Origin: CAYZQH01 sp050300015
Lineage (GTDB): Bacteria > Pseudomonadota > Gammaproteobacteria > Pseudomonadales > Cellvibrionaceae
NCBI GenBank assembly: GCA_050300015.1
Contig: JBNKWZ010000027.1
Coordinates: forward strand, 1-64,000
Length of the DNA stretch: 64,000 bases
Direction: 5' to 3'
The position numbers and the translations under genes are program-made. Shown piece by piece: positions 25,903 through 35,485 of this stretch. Numbering within the stretch: the stretch's first letter is position 1; every line of letters begins with the position of its first letter. The notes under the pieces are model-generated. The model was not told the DNA's origin. It searched no databases and saw only the letters and a list, made by a program, of their open reading frames with translations.

Positions 25903-26989
25903 GCGTGGTGCATCCGTGTGATGGCGATTGCTGACGCCTCGTGAAGCGTTTAAACCCGACCAAAACTGCAACCAATAACCCGCCCACAATCAAAAGACGA
26001 AATGCCCATCCCGCCGTCTTTAATTCGCCAGGCCTTTTGCTTTCCTCAGTAACTTTGGGGTGAACGCTTCTGCTCTCAACCAGAATACCATTGTCCCCCA
26101 TCGCGTTCTGTCCTTTAGCTGGTTTTGGAAAAGTCACAGTCGACACGTCAGCATCTACCATAATGGGTGCCGGTTCTTGATGATCTTTCAACGTTAATTT
26201 TTGCTCGAACGCTAACACCGGATCGGCTGCATTAACCGATTGTTCTACAGCCTCTGACGAGTCTTTTTGAACTGGCGTTTCAATAGAGTTTAGATGATTA
26301 AAACGAACTACCGCCGCTTGAATAGATTCGCGCTCAGAAGTAAAAGCCGATTGTGCCTCACTGAGCATTTCGGGAAAGAAGTGTTTTTCAGCGACCTCAG
26401 TTGGCAAGTACCCCCCATCGCTGTAGCCTCGCTCAAGAGTCGTTTTAATAAGTTGGTTTAACCGATCGGCGTCCTCGGTGCTCAATAGCGCCCAACGGCT
26501 ACCGTCACCCAACCATTCACCCAACAAAAAGAGTGTGCGGTGCTGGCCGGGGCCAAGTAACTCCACCTTAAAACGTGCAACGTCAACCGCAAAAGGACCT
26601 TGTGAGAATCTCGGCAAGTTTTGAAGAATAATTTGATAAATAAGCGCCCCCACAGCGGGAATCTCCCACTCAAAGGGGGGCGTGATCATCATGTAGATTT
26701 TCCCATCACCGACAAAAGCCCTAGTAACCTCATTAAAGTTAAACGGCGCTATGGTCGTATACTCTGGCACAATGATGGTAGGTTCAAGACTCGGCTTAAG
26801 GGCCTCAGTGCTATCAAATTGCTCATTGGCCTCTACAGCAACCACGAAGCCAACAGCACCCAACCACACTGCTATTTTGCACTTAAAGCGTTGTGCTTGT
26901 GCCCCCCAAGCTCGCAAGCTATGTCTGCAAACCGATGCCTCACAGTGGGCAGCGAATATGAGCTTCCACTTGCTCTGTGTAAAAAGCAT
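25892..26989 (-). CDS. Exported single-span protein of unknown function
   Basis: It encodes up to 365 residues. A hydrophobic segment VWLGAVGFVVAVEA near 41-54 serves as signal peptide or anchor. A globular part (about 60-200) has EPTIIVPEYTTIAPFNFNEV, MITPPFEWEIPAVGALIYQI and TLFLLGEWLGDGSRWALLSTEDADRL. A linker and a C-terminal helix (AFRLLIVGGLLVAVLVGFK) with basic tail follow. The start is unclear; the ATG at 26989 overlaps the upstream aldo/keto reductase gene by 50 bases, and a TTG near 26917 would give a more normal signal peptide. Its layout resembles the protein at 17057. It forms an overlapping gene pair with the EEP gene downstream. Confidence 0.55.
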   Translation of the reverse strand: MLFTQSKWKLIFAAHCEASVCRHSLRAWGAQAQRFKCKIAVWLGAVGFVVAVEANEQFDSTEALKPSLEPTIIVPEYTTIAPFNFNEVTRAFVGDGKIYMMITPPFEWEIPAVGALIYQIILQNLPRFSQGPFAVDVARFKVELLGPGQHRTLFLLGEWLGDGSRWALLSTEDADRLNQLIKTTLERGYSDGGYLPTEVAEKHFFPEMLSEAQSAFTSERESIQAAVVRFNHLNSIETPVQKDSSEAVEQSVNAADPVLAFEQKLTLKDHQEPAPIMVDADVSTVTFPKPAKGQNAMGDNGILVESRSVHPKVTEESKRPGELKTAGWAFRLLIVGGLLVAVLVGFKRFTRRQQSPSHGCTTREN

Positions 26990-27920
26990 ATAAGGCCTCG
27001 TGTAAGTCTTCCGAGAGCGGCTTTATTGCACTGACGCCAGCGTTACCCACCACTTGCTTGGCAGATGATGCACCGGGAATAATCGTGGTGACTGCAGGGT
27101 GATCTAAAATCCAACGCATGGCAAACTGCGCCATGGTGTAGGCCTCGGGTTTGAATTTAGACAGAGCCTCCACCAGCTCTAAACCTTTGTGATATTCAAT
27201 ACCCGAAAAGGTCTCGCCCACGCTAAACGCTGCACCATCTTTGTTGTAATGCCGATGATCAGTTGAATCGAATTGGGTACTGCTGGTGAACTTTCCGCTC
27301 AGCATGCCACTCGCCAGAGGTAAGCGCACAATAATACCCACCTGATTGGCCTGCGCCTGGTCGAATAAATCTTGAATGGGCCTTTGGCGAAACAGGTTAA
27401 AAATAATTTGTAACGATGCCAGGTCCTCATGCGCAAGGCATAAATGCGCTTCCTCCATAGTTTCCACACTGGCACCAAAATACTGAATCAATCCCTCTTG
27501 CTGGACGGTACGCAAATGGTCAAATATTTCACCTTTGCGGAGCACTTCTGTGGGCACACAGTGCAATTGCAATAAATCAATACTGTGGCGCTGTAATCGA
27601 TCTTGCGCGCGTCGCACGGCGTCTCGCATATCATTCAAGCTATAGCCATCCGGATAGGTACCAGGCCCACGACCATATTTGGTGACTAGACGAATGGATT
27701 CTGGCGCACCGGCTAAGGCTTTTCCAAGTAATGTTTCACTGCGACCGGCGCCATAAACATCCGCCGTATCAAACAATGTAATGCCATGGTCAATGGCAGC
27801 CTGAATAATCTCATTGGCATTGGACTCCGTCACAGGGCCAAAATCCCCACCCAATTGCCAACAACCCAACCCTACTTCACTGACGTCAAAGCCACTGCTA
27901 CCCAGTCTTCTCGATTGCAT
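26940..27920 (-). CDS. Aldo/keto reductase
   Basis: It encodes 326 residues in a TIM-barrel. The N-terminal LGSSGFDVSEVGLGCWQLGG is characteristic. The catalytic tetrad is visible as Asp and Tyr in LFDTADVYG, Lys in LVTKYG and His in LLQLHCVP. The NADPH-binding C-terminal part contains TIIPGASSAKQV. The ATG at 27920 is preferred because AAGG lies seven bases ahead; an ATG two codons earlier is too close to it. It is cytoplasmic; the substrate is unknown. The end overlaps the start of the next gene. Confidence 0.9.
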   Translation of the reverse strand: MQSRRLGSSGFDVSEVGLGCWQLGGDFGPVTESNANEIIQAAIDHGITLFDTADVYGAGRSETLLGKALAGAPESIRLVTKYGRGPGTYPDGYSLNDMRDAVRRAQDRLQRHSIDLLQLHCVPTEVLRKGEIFDHLRTVQQEGLIQYFGASVETMEEAHLCLAHEDLASLQIIFNLFRQRPIQDLFDQAQANQVGIIVRLPLASGMLSGKFTSSTQFDSTDHRHYNKDGAAFSVGETFSGIEYHKGLELVEALSKFKPEAYTMAQFAMRWILDHPAVTTIIPGASSAKQVVGNAGVSAIKPLSEDLHEALYAFYTEQVEAHIRCPL

Positions 27921-27926
27921 CTTCAT

Positions 27927-28387
27927 ACCTTCTGTATCTTGTTTTAAGCGTTATTGAAAGAATTTTGCCCCTTAATGACGCGCTCAATAAGTATCTATAT
28001 AGCTGTACGTCATAGGGACAGCTATTTCGGTACCGGCACGGCTAACACCGAACTCACAATGAAACGGACGTTGATGTGTGAATCCTCTTGTATTTTAAGG
28101 ATCTTCATTGGCTTGTCAGACTATGGTGGGGCATCCGAGCCCTCACCATCAACCCGACAATGATTCCTGCCGAACCATAGAAGCCAAAACCACAATCTTA
28201 AGGCGAATGAGTCGCATTGGAACACATCTACATTAACGTTGGAAGTCACGAGGCTAAACGTCCCATCAGGCTAGCGGGTAATAACATTTCATAACAACTG
28301 AAAAGGTGAAAAGTACCGAGACGCCTCCGAGCCTTTTACGTACAATAACCAAGGATACGCCAGCTACCAAGGGACTTTGCACATAGT
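27927..28387. other. Intergenic region without recognised features
   Basis: This divergent 460-bp gap lies between the reductase and diguanylate cyclase genes. It presumably carries both promoters. I see no gene, repeat or clear operator. Confidence 0.5.
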
Positions 28388-29467
28388 ATGCCCTCACAAT
28401 CTGCTGAAATCACAAAAGCGCCCCCTCTATTTAAACTTTGGCACACCCTGAACCGTAACACATTGGTGAATAACGCCACTGTTGGGACCTTTTCAGGGAA
28501 ACCTGTGTTGATTATCGAGTTCTGTGCCCTGCTAGTGTGCCTAGGGTATAGCATTTACCATTGGTTATATGGCAGCCTCTTGATTTCCATTACGTCCTTC
28601 GGTGCAACGGCATTCTGCGCCTCGGCGCTTTGGTTAACACTACGCGACAAAATTAATGCTGTTTCACTATTGGCGTTTTTTACCTTTCAAACCTTTGCGC
28701 TGTGTGCCACGTCATATTATTTTGGCATGCGAGGCTTGATTCTCGTCTTTCCTCTAACCGCGGGGACCTTCTATTTTTTAGAGTTTAAATTGGCATTGGT
28801 GTTTTCGGTGGTGATCATCTTGTCTGCAACGTTTTGCAGTTTGCATGTTGTCGATGGGCTTTTGGCTTTGCGCGCCTTAATTGCCCTGGCCCTCACCACG
28901 GTGTTAAGCGCCAGCTTTTCCTTTGTCACTGCCAGTCAATACCGAGAGTCGCGCCACGAGGCACTGCACGATTTTCTCACTCAGATCCCCAATCGACGGG
29001 GTTTTTTTCATTGGCTGGAGCAATCCTTAGAACACTGTCAAACCCAAAACAAAAATCTTGTACTGTTTTTTATCGACCTCGATAAATTTAAAGCCATCAA
29101 CGACGAATTGGGGCACAACGTTGGGGACCAATTGCTTCAGGCTTTTGCCAATCGCCTGCTCAATACGGTGCGCTCAGAAGAGTTGGTCCATGAGGGGAAT
29201 CAAATTGCCAATATGGGTCGTCTGTCCGGCGATGAATTTGCATTTGCAACATTTGAGGTGCCCGACCACGAGGAAGCGGAAAACCTAATCCAACGGTTAG
29301 AAACCGTCATGTCGCAGCCCTACGTCATTGACGAAAAAACCATTCAAATCACCATCAGCATAGGCTATTGCTTCGCTTCCGATGCCCAATGGCGCCTAAA
29401 TGAATTGATCGATTGCGCAGACAAAAATATGTACTTGCATAAAAGGCAAGGCGCGAAACGTCTTTAA
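28388..29467 (+). CDS. Membrane-bound diguanylate cyclase
   Basis: It encodes 359 residues. Six probable membrane helices (about 38-180, for example VLIIEFCALLVCLGYSIYHW) are followed by a GGDEF domain that starts HEALHDFLTQIPNRRGFF. The active-site motif is RLSGDEF near residue 279, Ser replacing the first Gly, which is tolerated in active cyclases. There is no EAL domain and no clear RxxD inhibition site directly before the motif. It is expected to make cyclic di-GMP at the inner membrane in response to an unknown signal. Confidence 0.9.
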   Translation: MPSQSAEITKAPPLFKLWHTLNRNTLVNNATVGTFSGKPVLIIEFCALLVCLGYSIYHWLYGSLLISITSFGATAFCASALWLTLRDKINAVSLLAFFTFQTFALCATSYYFGMRGLILVFPLTAGTFYFLEFKLALVFSVVIILSATFCSLHVVDGLLALRALIALALTTVLSASFSFVTASQYRESRHEALHDFLTQIPNRRGFFHWLEQSLEHCQTQNKNLVLFFIDLDKFKAINDELGHNVGDQLLQAFANRLLNTVRSEELVHEGNQIANMGRLSGDEFAFATFEVPDHEEAENLIQRLETVMSQPYVIDEKTIQITISIGYCFASDAQWRLNELIDCADKNMYLHKRQGAKRL

Positions 29468-29489
29468 GCAGTAGGTGCTCTCGCGCCAC

Positions 29490-30137
29490 CTAAAGTGGTT
29501 TAAAAAAACGCTCAGGTCTTGGCAAATAGTAGTGATCATAGTTTAAAGACATCACCACACTACTGGTTTTGCCCACAATTTCGTCTCGGGGAACAAAACC
29601 AATCACCCGGGAATCGGCACTGTTGTCTCGGTTGTCACCCATCACAAAATAGTGCCCCTCAGGAACACTCACTTGTGCCATGGTAGAGGCTTGCGTCGGG
29701 AAAGGCGCAAACGCCACTGTGTGAGCTTTACCATCAAGCGTCTCGCTAAAGGATAATGTATCCTTTGCATGTACAGGCTGATACTCGCCTCGCTTACCAT
29801 TAATAATTACCACATTGTGATCAAGCCGAATGGTATCACCGGGTAAACCCACCACCCGTTTAACCAACCGCTTGTCAGCCACTTTGGAATCAAATACGAT
29901 GATATCCCCGCGTGCAGGCTGCGCTCTTCGCAATATTGAAAAATGGGTAAAGGGGATTCGAAGATCATAGGCCATTTTATTCACCCAAATCCGGTCGCCT
30001 TCCACAATGGTGGGCCGCATGGAGCCCGTCGGCACCGCGTTCCAATCCGCCACAGCACTCCTGAAACCAAACATCAACACCAAAAACACCAATAAGGTAC
30101 GGTTCTCCTTAAAAAATGCCGATAATCCCTCGTTCAT
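29490..30137 (-). CDS. lepB: Signal peptidase I
   Basis: It encodes 215 residues. One membrane helix (TLLVFLVLMFGFRSAVADW) is followed by the catalytic Ser box PTGSMRPTI (S39), GDIIVF, the general base Lys in DKRLVKRVVGLPGD (K93) and the MGDNRDNSADSR box. The length is short for gammaproteobacterial LepB, closer to one-helix forms. The start is the ATG at 30137, with GAGGG nine bases upstream; the frame is open 27 codons further. It cleaves signal peptides at the periplasmic face. It is not in the usual lepA-lepB-rnc context, so it may be a second copy. Confidence 0.92.
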   Translation of the reverse strand: MNEGLSAFFKENRTLLVFLVLMFGFRSAVADWNAVPTGSMRPTIVEGDRIWVNKMAYDLRIPFTHFSILRRAQPARGDIIVFDSKVADKRLVKRVVGLPGDTIRLDHNVVIINGKRGEYQPVHAKDTLSFSETLDGKAHTVAFAPFPTQASTMAQVSVPEGHYFVMGDNRDNSADSRVIGFVPRDEIVGKTSSVVMSLNYDHYYLPRPERFFKPL

Positions 30138-30385
30138 AACAATTGCCCTCAATAAACCTAACCACTGCGACTTATCGTTGCCCAGTAAGTTCCCAGTCAC
30201 AGCCACAGATGCGCACACCGCCCTTTCAGTTGGCGCGCGGCCTCAAAAGACAAACCAAAACCATTTCCAGTTCCCAATTTCACTTTCTCGGCCAGCGATG
30301 CGCCGTCGTGGCCATAATATACCTGCTATATTTCGTGCAAAGCCTTTCAATTTAGGTGCTTCGTTTTGCGACAAGGATCCTACCT

Positions 30386-31150
30386 ATGCGTTTAGCGCGT
30401 TACGCCCTTTTGGCCCTATTGGCGTTTGCCTGTAGGGTTTGGGGCGAACCTACAGGTGCCGAATCATCTGCCACGTCGTTAGAGGTGATAGACCCTTATG
30501 TAGAGGTCCACTCCGGGCCTGGGCGCGGTTATCCCATCTTCTACGTTATCGAGCAAGGCGAGAGTGTCACCGTATTGACGCGAAGACCCGACTGGTACGA
30601 AGTGCTTGCCAAAGGTGGACGCGTGGGTTGGGTTCGGGCATCACAAATGGCGCGTACATTGCAACCTACAGGCGAGCCCGTAGACCTACCGAGCGTCAGC
30701 TATGGCGACTACTTAAAAAACAGCTGGCGTGTAGGCTTTAGCGTGGGGCCCTTTAACAGTGGTGAACTCAAAAATGCCGATGTGTTTACTGCCAACGCAG
30801 GCTATCGCCCGCTCAGTTGGCTGGCTTTAGATGTGGAGTACGGCAATTTTTACGGCTCAGATGTTCGTGGCAACCTCTATAACTTCAATCTATTGGTGGA
30901 GCCTTTCTCCCATTGGCGAGCCTCACCCGTACTGCTTTTTGGGTCAGGCAAAATTACCATTGACTCCCAGCCAAAACTCACCCCACTGGAAATCGATACC
31001 ACCTCCTTCCAAGTGATGGGGCTTGGCATCCATTATTATTTGGGCAGAAGCTTTGTGGTACGCGGTGAATTCCGCAGCTATACCGTTTCTACCGATGTTG
31101 ACGACGAGAGGCTCGATGCATGGAAAGTTGGCTTCAACACCTTCTTTTAA
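30386..31150 (+). CDS. Outer-membrane beta-barrel protein with N-terminal SH3b domain
   Basis: It encodes 254 residues. Signal peptide MRLARYALLALLAFACRVWG. An SH3b domain follows (about 30-85: PYVEVHSGPGRGYPIFYVIE, GESVTVLTRRPDWYEV, GWVRASQM), a peptidoglycan- or ligand-binding module. The rest (about 110-254) alternates polar and apolar residues as in a small barrel and ends in GFNTFF, a terminal Phe recognised by the BAM complex. AAGGA lies eight bases before the ATG. It begins a run of three similar barrel genes next to the TPR-TolQR operon. By analogy with the outer-membrane parts of the Myxococcus Glt complex it may be the outer port; this is inferred. Confidence 0.8.
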   Translation: MRLARYALLALLAFACRVWGEPTGAESSATSLEVIDPYVEVHSGPGRGYPIFYVIEQGESVTVLTRRPDWYEVLAKGGRVGWVRASQMARTLQPTGEPVDLPSVSYGDYLKNSWRVGFSVGPFNSGELKNADVFTANAGYRPLSWLALDVEYGNFYGSDVRGNLYNFNLLVEPFSHWRASPVLLFGSGKITIDSQPKLTPLEIDTTSFQVMGLGIHYYLGRSFVVRGEFRSYTVSTDVDDERLDAWKVGFNTFF

Positions 31151-31719
31151 AGCCGGTCCGACTTAAGGCCCTGCCGCTGTTTGCCATATGCATGGGCGCG
31201 CCCTCTGTGGCTCTGGCCGCTAAAATCGACACAGAGTTTTTCGAGTTGGGTGTAACCGCCGGCATGGTGACCATAGAAGACTTTACCACTGAGTTCAGCT
31301 ACGGCGTGAGCGGCACGTTTAAGACCACCGAAGACTTCTTTTTGCAATTTAACGGTCTAACCTCTGACTTTACATTGTCTTCAGTGGAAGAAAGTGCGCA
31401 GGGACCTTATAGCGGTGATCGAACCTATCGCCACTGGAATTTGTTACTTGGCTACAACGTATTTCAAGGAGAAGTATTTAGAGGAGACTATGCAGGCCTA
31501 GCCTCCCTTTACGTGGTGGGGGGCGTGGGTGACACCGAGTTCTTGGACGAATCCAACTTTACTTATGTATACGGTGTGGGCTATCACATGGCGGTGAGTC
31601 GACGCTATACCGTGCGCTTAGACTACCGCCAAACTGTGTACGACTCCGCAGTAGTAGACCAGCAAGAAAACACTACCACCAATGCACAGCTCAGTATTGG
31701 GTTTGGCTGGCTGTTTTAA
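31120..31719 (+). CDS. Outer-membrane beta-barrel protein (OMP_myx_plus-like)
   Basis: It encodes 199 residues. Signal peptide ends ALA before AKIDTEFFELGV. Barrel strands include GVSGTFKTTEDFFLQFNG, RHWNLLLGYNVFQGEVF and YHMAVSRRYTVRLDYRQ, and the protein ends IGFGWLF (terminal Phe). It overlaps the upstream gene by 31 bases, so the two are co-translated. The FNL/WNL-GY-VF signature is shared with the convergent gene at 31764-32405, indicating paralogy within the outer-membrane beta-barrel family first named from myxobacteria. Confidence 0.8.
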   Translation: MESWLQHLLLKPVRLKALPLFAICMGAPSVALAAKIDTEFFELGVTAGMVTIEDFTTEFSYGVSGTFKTTEDFFLQFNGLTSDFTLSSVEESAQGPYSGDRTYRHWNLLLGYNVFQGEVFRGDYAGLASLYVVGGVGDTEFLDESNFTYVYGVGYHMAVSRRYTVRLDYRQTVYDSAVVDQQENTTTNAQLSIGFGWLF

Positions 31720-31763
31720 ATGGGTTAACCCATAGTAGCCACTCAAACGCCCTCAAAGTCTTC

Positions 31764-32405
31764 CTAGAACAGCGCGTTAAACCCCACGGAAAACTCCAGG
31801 TTTTGAGACGTTTTGAGATCATCATCGCCAAACACATCAGCACCTTTAAAGAAGTGATCTTTAAAGTCCACATTCACCACAGCCCAATCGGTGATCACCA
31901 CGCGATAGCTCGCGCCTAGAGCAAAGGCCACATTGCCCTCACCCGCAAAGTTCATTCGCCCAAGGCCACCGGTAACGTATAGGTCTGAGTCAAACTTAAA
32001 ACGCGCCCCTAAAAAAGAGCGTGCCGTGAACACCTTGTAACCGCCGATAAGATTAAAATACTTGAGCACCCGCTGTTCGTCGGTTAAAAAATCAAATCCC
32101 TCTCGACGCTCAAAAGTAGATCGTCCAACATCTGATTGCGCATAGTTGATCTGACCAATAAAATTGGCGTCAATCAAGTACGTTAATGACAACCCAACCA
32201 TCAAGTTGGCATTGAAATCCTCTACCGATAATGTGCCCAGATACAGCCCCAATTGATAGCGCTCGGTATCAATTGCAGCGGACTTGGCCGGCTCAGATTG
32301 TTGCTTGGGCTCGATAATCGTAATAGGGCGTGTTTCTTGCCCCTGTGCACCACCGCAGTAACCCATCACAAAGGCTACCAAAACCCACATCCAAACATTC
32401 GGCAT
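31764..32405 (-). CDS. Outer-membrane beta-barrel protein, paralogue of its neighbour
   Basis: It encodes 213 residues. Signal peptide MPNVWMWVLVAFVMGYCGGA, then a short linker. Barrel strands run from YQLGLYLGTLSVEDFNANL through VLKYFNLIGGYKVFTARSF to LEFSVGFNALF (terminal Phe). LYLGTLSVEDF matches GVTAGMVTIEDF of the convergent paralogue. It faces the previous two genes tail to tail. A perfect palindrome ATGGGTTAACCCAT lies between at 31719-31732. Role as part of an envelope machine is inferred from family and position. Confidence 0.78.
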   Translation of the reverse strand: MPNVWMWVLVAFVMGYCGGAQGQETRPITIIEPKQQSEPAKSAAIDTERYQLGLYLGTLSVEDFNANLMVGLSLTYLIDANFIGQINYAQSDVGRSTFERREGFDFLTDEQRVLKYFNLIGGYKVFTARSFLGARFKFDSDLYVTGGLGRMNFAGEGNVAFALGASYRVVITDWAVVNVDFKDHFFKGADVFGDDDLKTSQNLEFSVGFNALF

Positions 32406-33099
32406 TCAAAATTCTCATGTTTACGGTATGCATTCAACCCGATCGATTGGTTAACGCTCCTGAAATCGGGGGCTTTTGATAGGTGCTAATGCAAGCTACC
32501 CGTCAAATTTTAGCGTAAACACTCGACCCCCACCGACATTTGGGTTTGCTAAATCCAAAAGATGTTAACAAGTCGCAACTTCAAGTCCTCTGCTCCACAA
32601 AAACTTTAGCTTCTATCGGATTCTGAACCTGGCAACCATCACGCCATTTATGGCGCTTCACCGCTAAGAATTCGACCAAATATTCAGTTCTGAAACTACA
32701 GTCCAATTTGATATAACGTTTTTCTCTTACAAACCCCCAATCGGTCATGTTCGACGCAAGACACCTGTATTGGCACCTTAAAAAATATTTAAATAGGTCT
32801 ACACCGCCGTTTTCGTGATGTACAACCATGAAGATTGAGAACCAGTTCAGCGTTTCTTTGAACTACGCTAAACACTGGAGATTGTTGCATATACTTGTTG
32901 TACATCCCTTTTACTGTACGCAGCCGCAATAGCCGACTCGCCCTGTAAAAGTTTGTAACTTCAGGAGGTTTGAGGGGGTTGCTATCCTTATCACGAACCC
33001 GCAGGCGGCAACACTCGCCTAGATTCGCCTCAATTACGTTGCCAGCGCCCAAGATGAGCACATTCGACACATTGACATGGTTATTGACGAGAGACCACT
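32406..33099. other. Intergenic region upstream of the TPR-TolQR operon
   Basis: This 690-bp gap lies between divergent genes. It should contain the operon promoter. Open frames here are short and resemble nothing known. No repeat or riboswitch is apparent. Confidence 0.5.
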
Positions 33100-33753
33100 A
33101 TGACGAAGAACGGCACACAACCACACCGTACTTGGCTTTTAAGGCTTGCAGTACTCAACTTATTGCTGGGCGTACTCGTCACTCTAAATCCGGCCTTGGC
33201 TGTAGAAGAGACCACGGGCAATCAAAAGAAATGGACCGATGAAGTCGATCGCGGCATTCAATTTGGGAAAAAAGAAGAAAAAAAATCTTCCACTGCTGCC
33301 TTGACGGCGGTTCGGTCCATCTCTAAAAACATTCAAGATCTGAAACAAGATGTCATTGTATTGAACAAAGATTTGCGCCTAATGGAAGAGCAACTACTGT
33401 TTCCTTCCAGCACCAAATTTTCGGTATTTGTGTCACTGGATACCGGCCAGTTTTTAAAACTTGAAAGCGTCAAACTTAAAATTGATGGAAAACTGGTCAC
33501 CACACACCTGTACTCAGACAAACAAAGAGGTTCCATGGCACGCGGTGGAATTCAAAAGCTCTATGTGACCAACCTCAATGAAGGCAAACATACAGCCACG
33601 GCCTTCTTTACGGGCATTGGCCCCAACGGACGCCCCTATAAACGCGCTGAGAATTTAGAATTTGAAAAGGGGCCAGGCAGTGAATACTTGGAAATTGCCA
33701 TTATCGATAACGGGGCACTACAAGAACCCGTTTTTGAAATGAAACAATGGTAA
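33100..33753 (+). CDS. Periplasmic coiled-coil/beta protein, first gene of the Glt-like operon
   Basis: It encodes 217 residues. A signal peptide or anchor (LLRLAVLNLLLGVLVTLNPALA) is followed by charged residues and a predicted coil (about 66-100: AVRSISKNIQDLKQDVIVLN, KDLRLMEEQLLF). A beta-rich domain follows (KFSVFVSLDTGQFLKLESVK, LKIDGKLVTTHLY, GKHTATAFFTGIGPNG). A beta domain with a DGK turn and carrier-like SVKLKIDG pattern recurs in proteins encoded before the TPR genes of AglRQS-type clusters, perhaps the GltF counterpart. It lies five bases from the next gene. Function is inferred only from the operon. Confidence 0.7.
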   Translation: MTKNGTQPHRTWLLRLAVLNLLLGVLVTLNPALAVEETTGNQKKWTDEVDRGIQFGKKEEKKSSTAALTAVRSISKNIQDLKQDVIVLNKDLRLMEEQLLFPSSTKFSVFVSLDTGQFLKLESVKLKIDGKLVTTHLYSDKQRGSMARGGIQKLYVTNLNEGKHTATAFFTGIGPNGRPYKRAENLEFEKGPGSEYLEIAIIDNGALQEPVFEMKQW

Positions 33754-33757
33754 CCTC

Positions 33758-35485
33758 ATGATGCATTGGCCTCGCCCCATCGTTGCGGCTTTAATGGCAT
33801 TGTCCGTCCTAGCTGCGCCCCACAGCCTAGCCAAAACAAAGTCCCGCGCTGAGCTGGAATACGGCACCGTTTTGTTTAACTATTATCAACAAGATTATTT
33901 TAATGCCTTGATCGAACAAGCTTACAATACAGCACTGGACAACCCCATTAGTAAAGGGCCAGAAGGTCAAGTTCTCAAAGGTGGCATGTTGCTCTCTTAC
34001 GGTGTACCGGATGGTGCACATACCATCTTTAACGCGGTATTGTCGGAAAGTGAAGAAGAACCTGTGCGCAATCGCGCCTGGTATTACTTAGCCAAGCTCT
34101 ATTACAACAAGTCAGAGACCGCTAAGGCGGTGAGCGCCTTGCAAAAAATACAAGGTGCCGTTCCTAAAGAAATTCACTTACTGTATCACTACCTCGCGAC
34201 CCTAGTTCGCATTAACGCCAATCATTTGGATCAAGCGCAACAAGCTGTTGATACACTCACACCGGATACCCCTTTTTACCCCTATTTAAAATTCAATATG
34301 GCTATTGGCCATTTGCGCGAAGGACATCTCTCTACCGCAGTAAGCAACCTAGAGGCTGTAACACGCTATGCCGGTCAAAATGAGGAGCTTTCAGTATTGG
34401 CAGACCGAGCCAAACATGGACTTTCTCAGCTTGCCATCCAAACGGGCAATTTTCCTCAGGCCTGGCTTTATTTAAGAGGCATACGCACCACCGGGCTGTA
34501 TTCCAATCGCGCATTGCTCAGTTATTCTTGGGCGGCGATTAAATTGAAACGATTTAATGACGCGATTCCCGCACTTGAAATATTAAACAGCCGCTCCATC
34601 GCGATCCCTGAGGTTCAGGAAGCCAAAGTGCTGTTGTCGCATCTTTATGAACAACAAGGCCTATCGCGCAAAGCTCTCAAGGCCAACTTGTTAGCAGAAA
34701 AAGCTTTCAAGCAAGGGGTGGATCAAGTGGCCGAAGCCCGGCGCATTATTGGTTTACGTGATGTACCGCGTGAATTCATAAGTAACCTCGAAGCCATTGT
34801 GGATGACTCTGACTGGTACGGTACAGAGCCCACCGTCAACTACCATACCTTAACGCCATTTTTAATTGATTTGATGGCCAGTCACGCGTTTAACGAAACA
34901 CTGAAAGACTTAGCCGACCTCTATGCCATACACGATAATTTGACCCATTGGGCACAACAGGCCAATCAACACTTACTAATTTTAGAGAACTCTTCCGCAA
35001 AGAACTTTAGTGACAATGTTAAAGAAGGCATCCATAAAAGTCTTGATCTACGCAACCGCATTCAAGAGCAAAGCCAAGAATTCAAACTGCACACGCTGAC
35101 ACTAGAAGTCAAAGACCAACAACGCTTTGAGGTATTGTTGAAATCGCTTCATTCTGAGATGGACTTACTCGATGACAAAATCGACAAACTTCAGAACGTG
35201 AAAGCGCCCTACGTGCCCCCAGCCAATATGAAGTCTATTGTGTTGGCACGCCATCAAACCATACAAACTCAAATCAAGCGCACCGAAGAGTACATCACTG
35301 TACTAGAGCCCATCATGCGTAACTTGGTCAAAGCCGAGCTCGACAAACACGAGGAGCGCATGCGCTATTATTGGGCGCAGTCGCGTCTGGCCAAAGCGCG
35401 CCTTTACGATTCCACGCTATTGGAGTTAGAGCGCGCCCGAGGCCTTCAAGCACCTGAGTCCGATCCGTCAGAGGAAACCCCATGA
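33758..35485 (+). CDS. Periplasmic TPR protein (GltE/GltD-like)
   Basis: It encodes 575 residues. Signal peptide ends SLAK near residue 26. Helical repeats run from about 30 to 350, including RNRAWYYLAKLYYNKSETAKAV, KFNMAIGHLREGHLSTAVSN and ALLSYSWAAIKLKRFNDAIP, the tetratricopeptide pattern. The last 200 residues are long helices (QQRFEVLLKSLHSEMDLLDD, IDKLQN). TPR scaffold proteins in the periplasm link inner-membrane motors to outer-membrane parts in Agl-Glt machines. The end overlaps the next start (ATGA), indicating co-translation. Confidence 0.8.
   Translation: MMHWPRPIVAALMALSVLAAPHSLAKTKSRAELEYGTVLFNYYQQDYFNALIEQAYNTALDNPISKGPEGQVLKGGMLLSYGVPDGAHTIFNAVLSESEEEPVRNRAWYYLAKLYYNKSETAKAVSALQKIQGAVPKEIHLLYHYLATLVRINANHLDQAQQAVDTLTPDTPFYPYLKFNMAIGHLREGHLSTAVSNLEAVTRYAGQNEELSVLADRAKHGLSQLAIQTGNFPQAWLYLRGIRTTGLYSNRALLSYSWAAIKLKRFNDAIPALEILNSRSIAIPEVQEAKVLLSHLYEQQGLSRKALKANLLAEKAFKQGVDQVAEARRIIGLRDVPREFISNLEAIVDDSDWYGTEPTVNYHTLTPFLIDLMASHAFNETLKDLADLYAIHDNLTHWAQQANQHLLILENSSAKNFSDNVKEGIHKSLDLRNRIQEQSQEFKLHTLTLEVKDQQRFEVLLKSLHSEMDLLDDKIDKLQNVKAPYVPPANMKSIVLARHQTIQTQIKRTEEYITVLEPIMRNLVKAELDKHEERMRYYWAQSRLAKARLYDSTLLELERARGLQAPESDPSEETP

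Noticed and set aside
32581..33070. Short minus-strand frames upstream of the Glt-like operon
   Set aside because: No ribosome-binding site, no recognisable domain and unusual composition; treated as non-coding.
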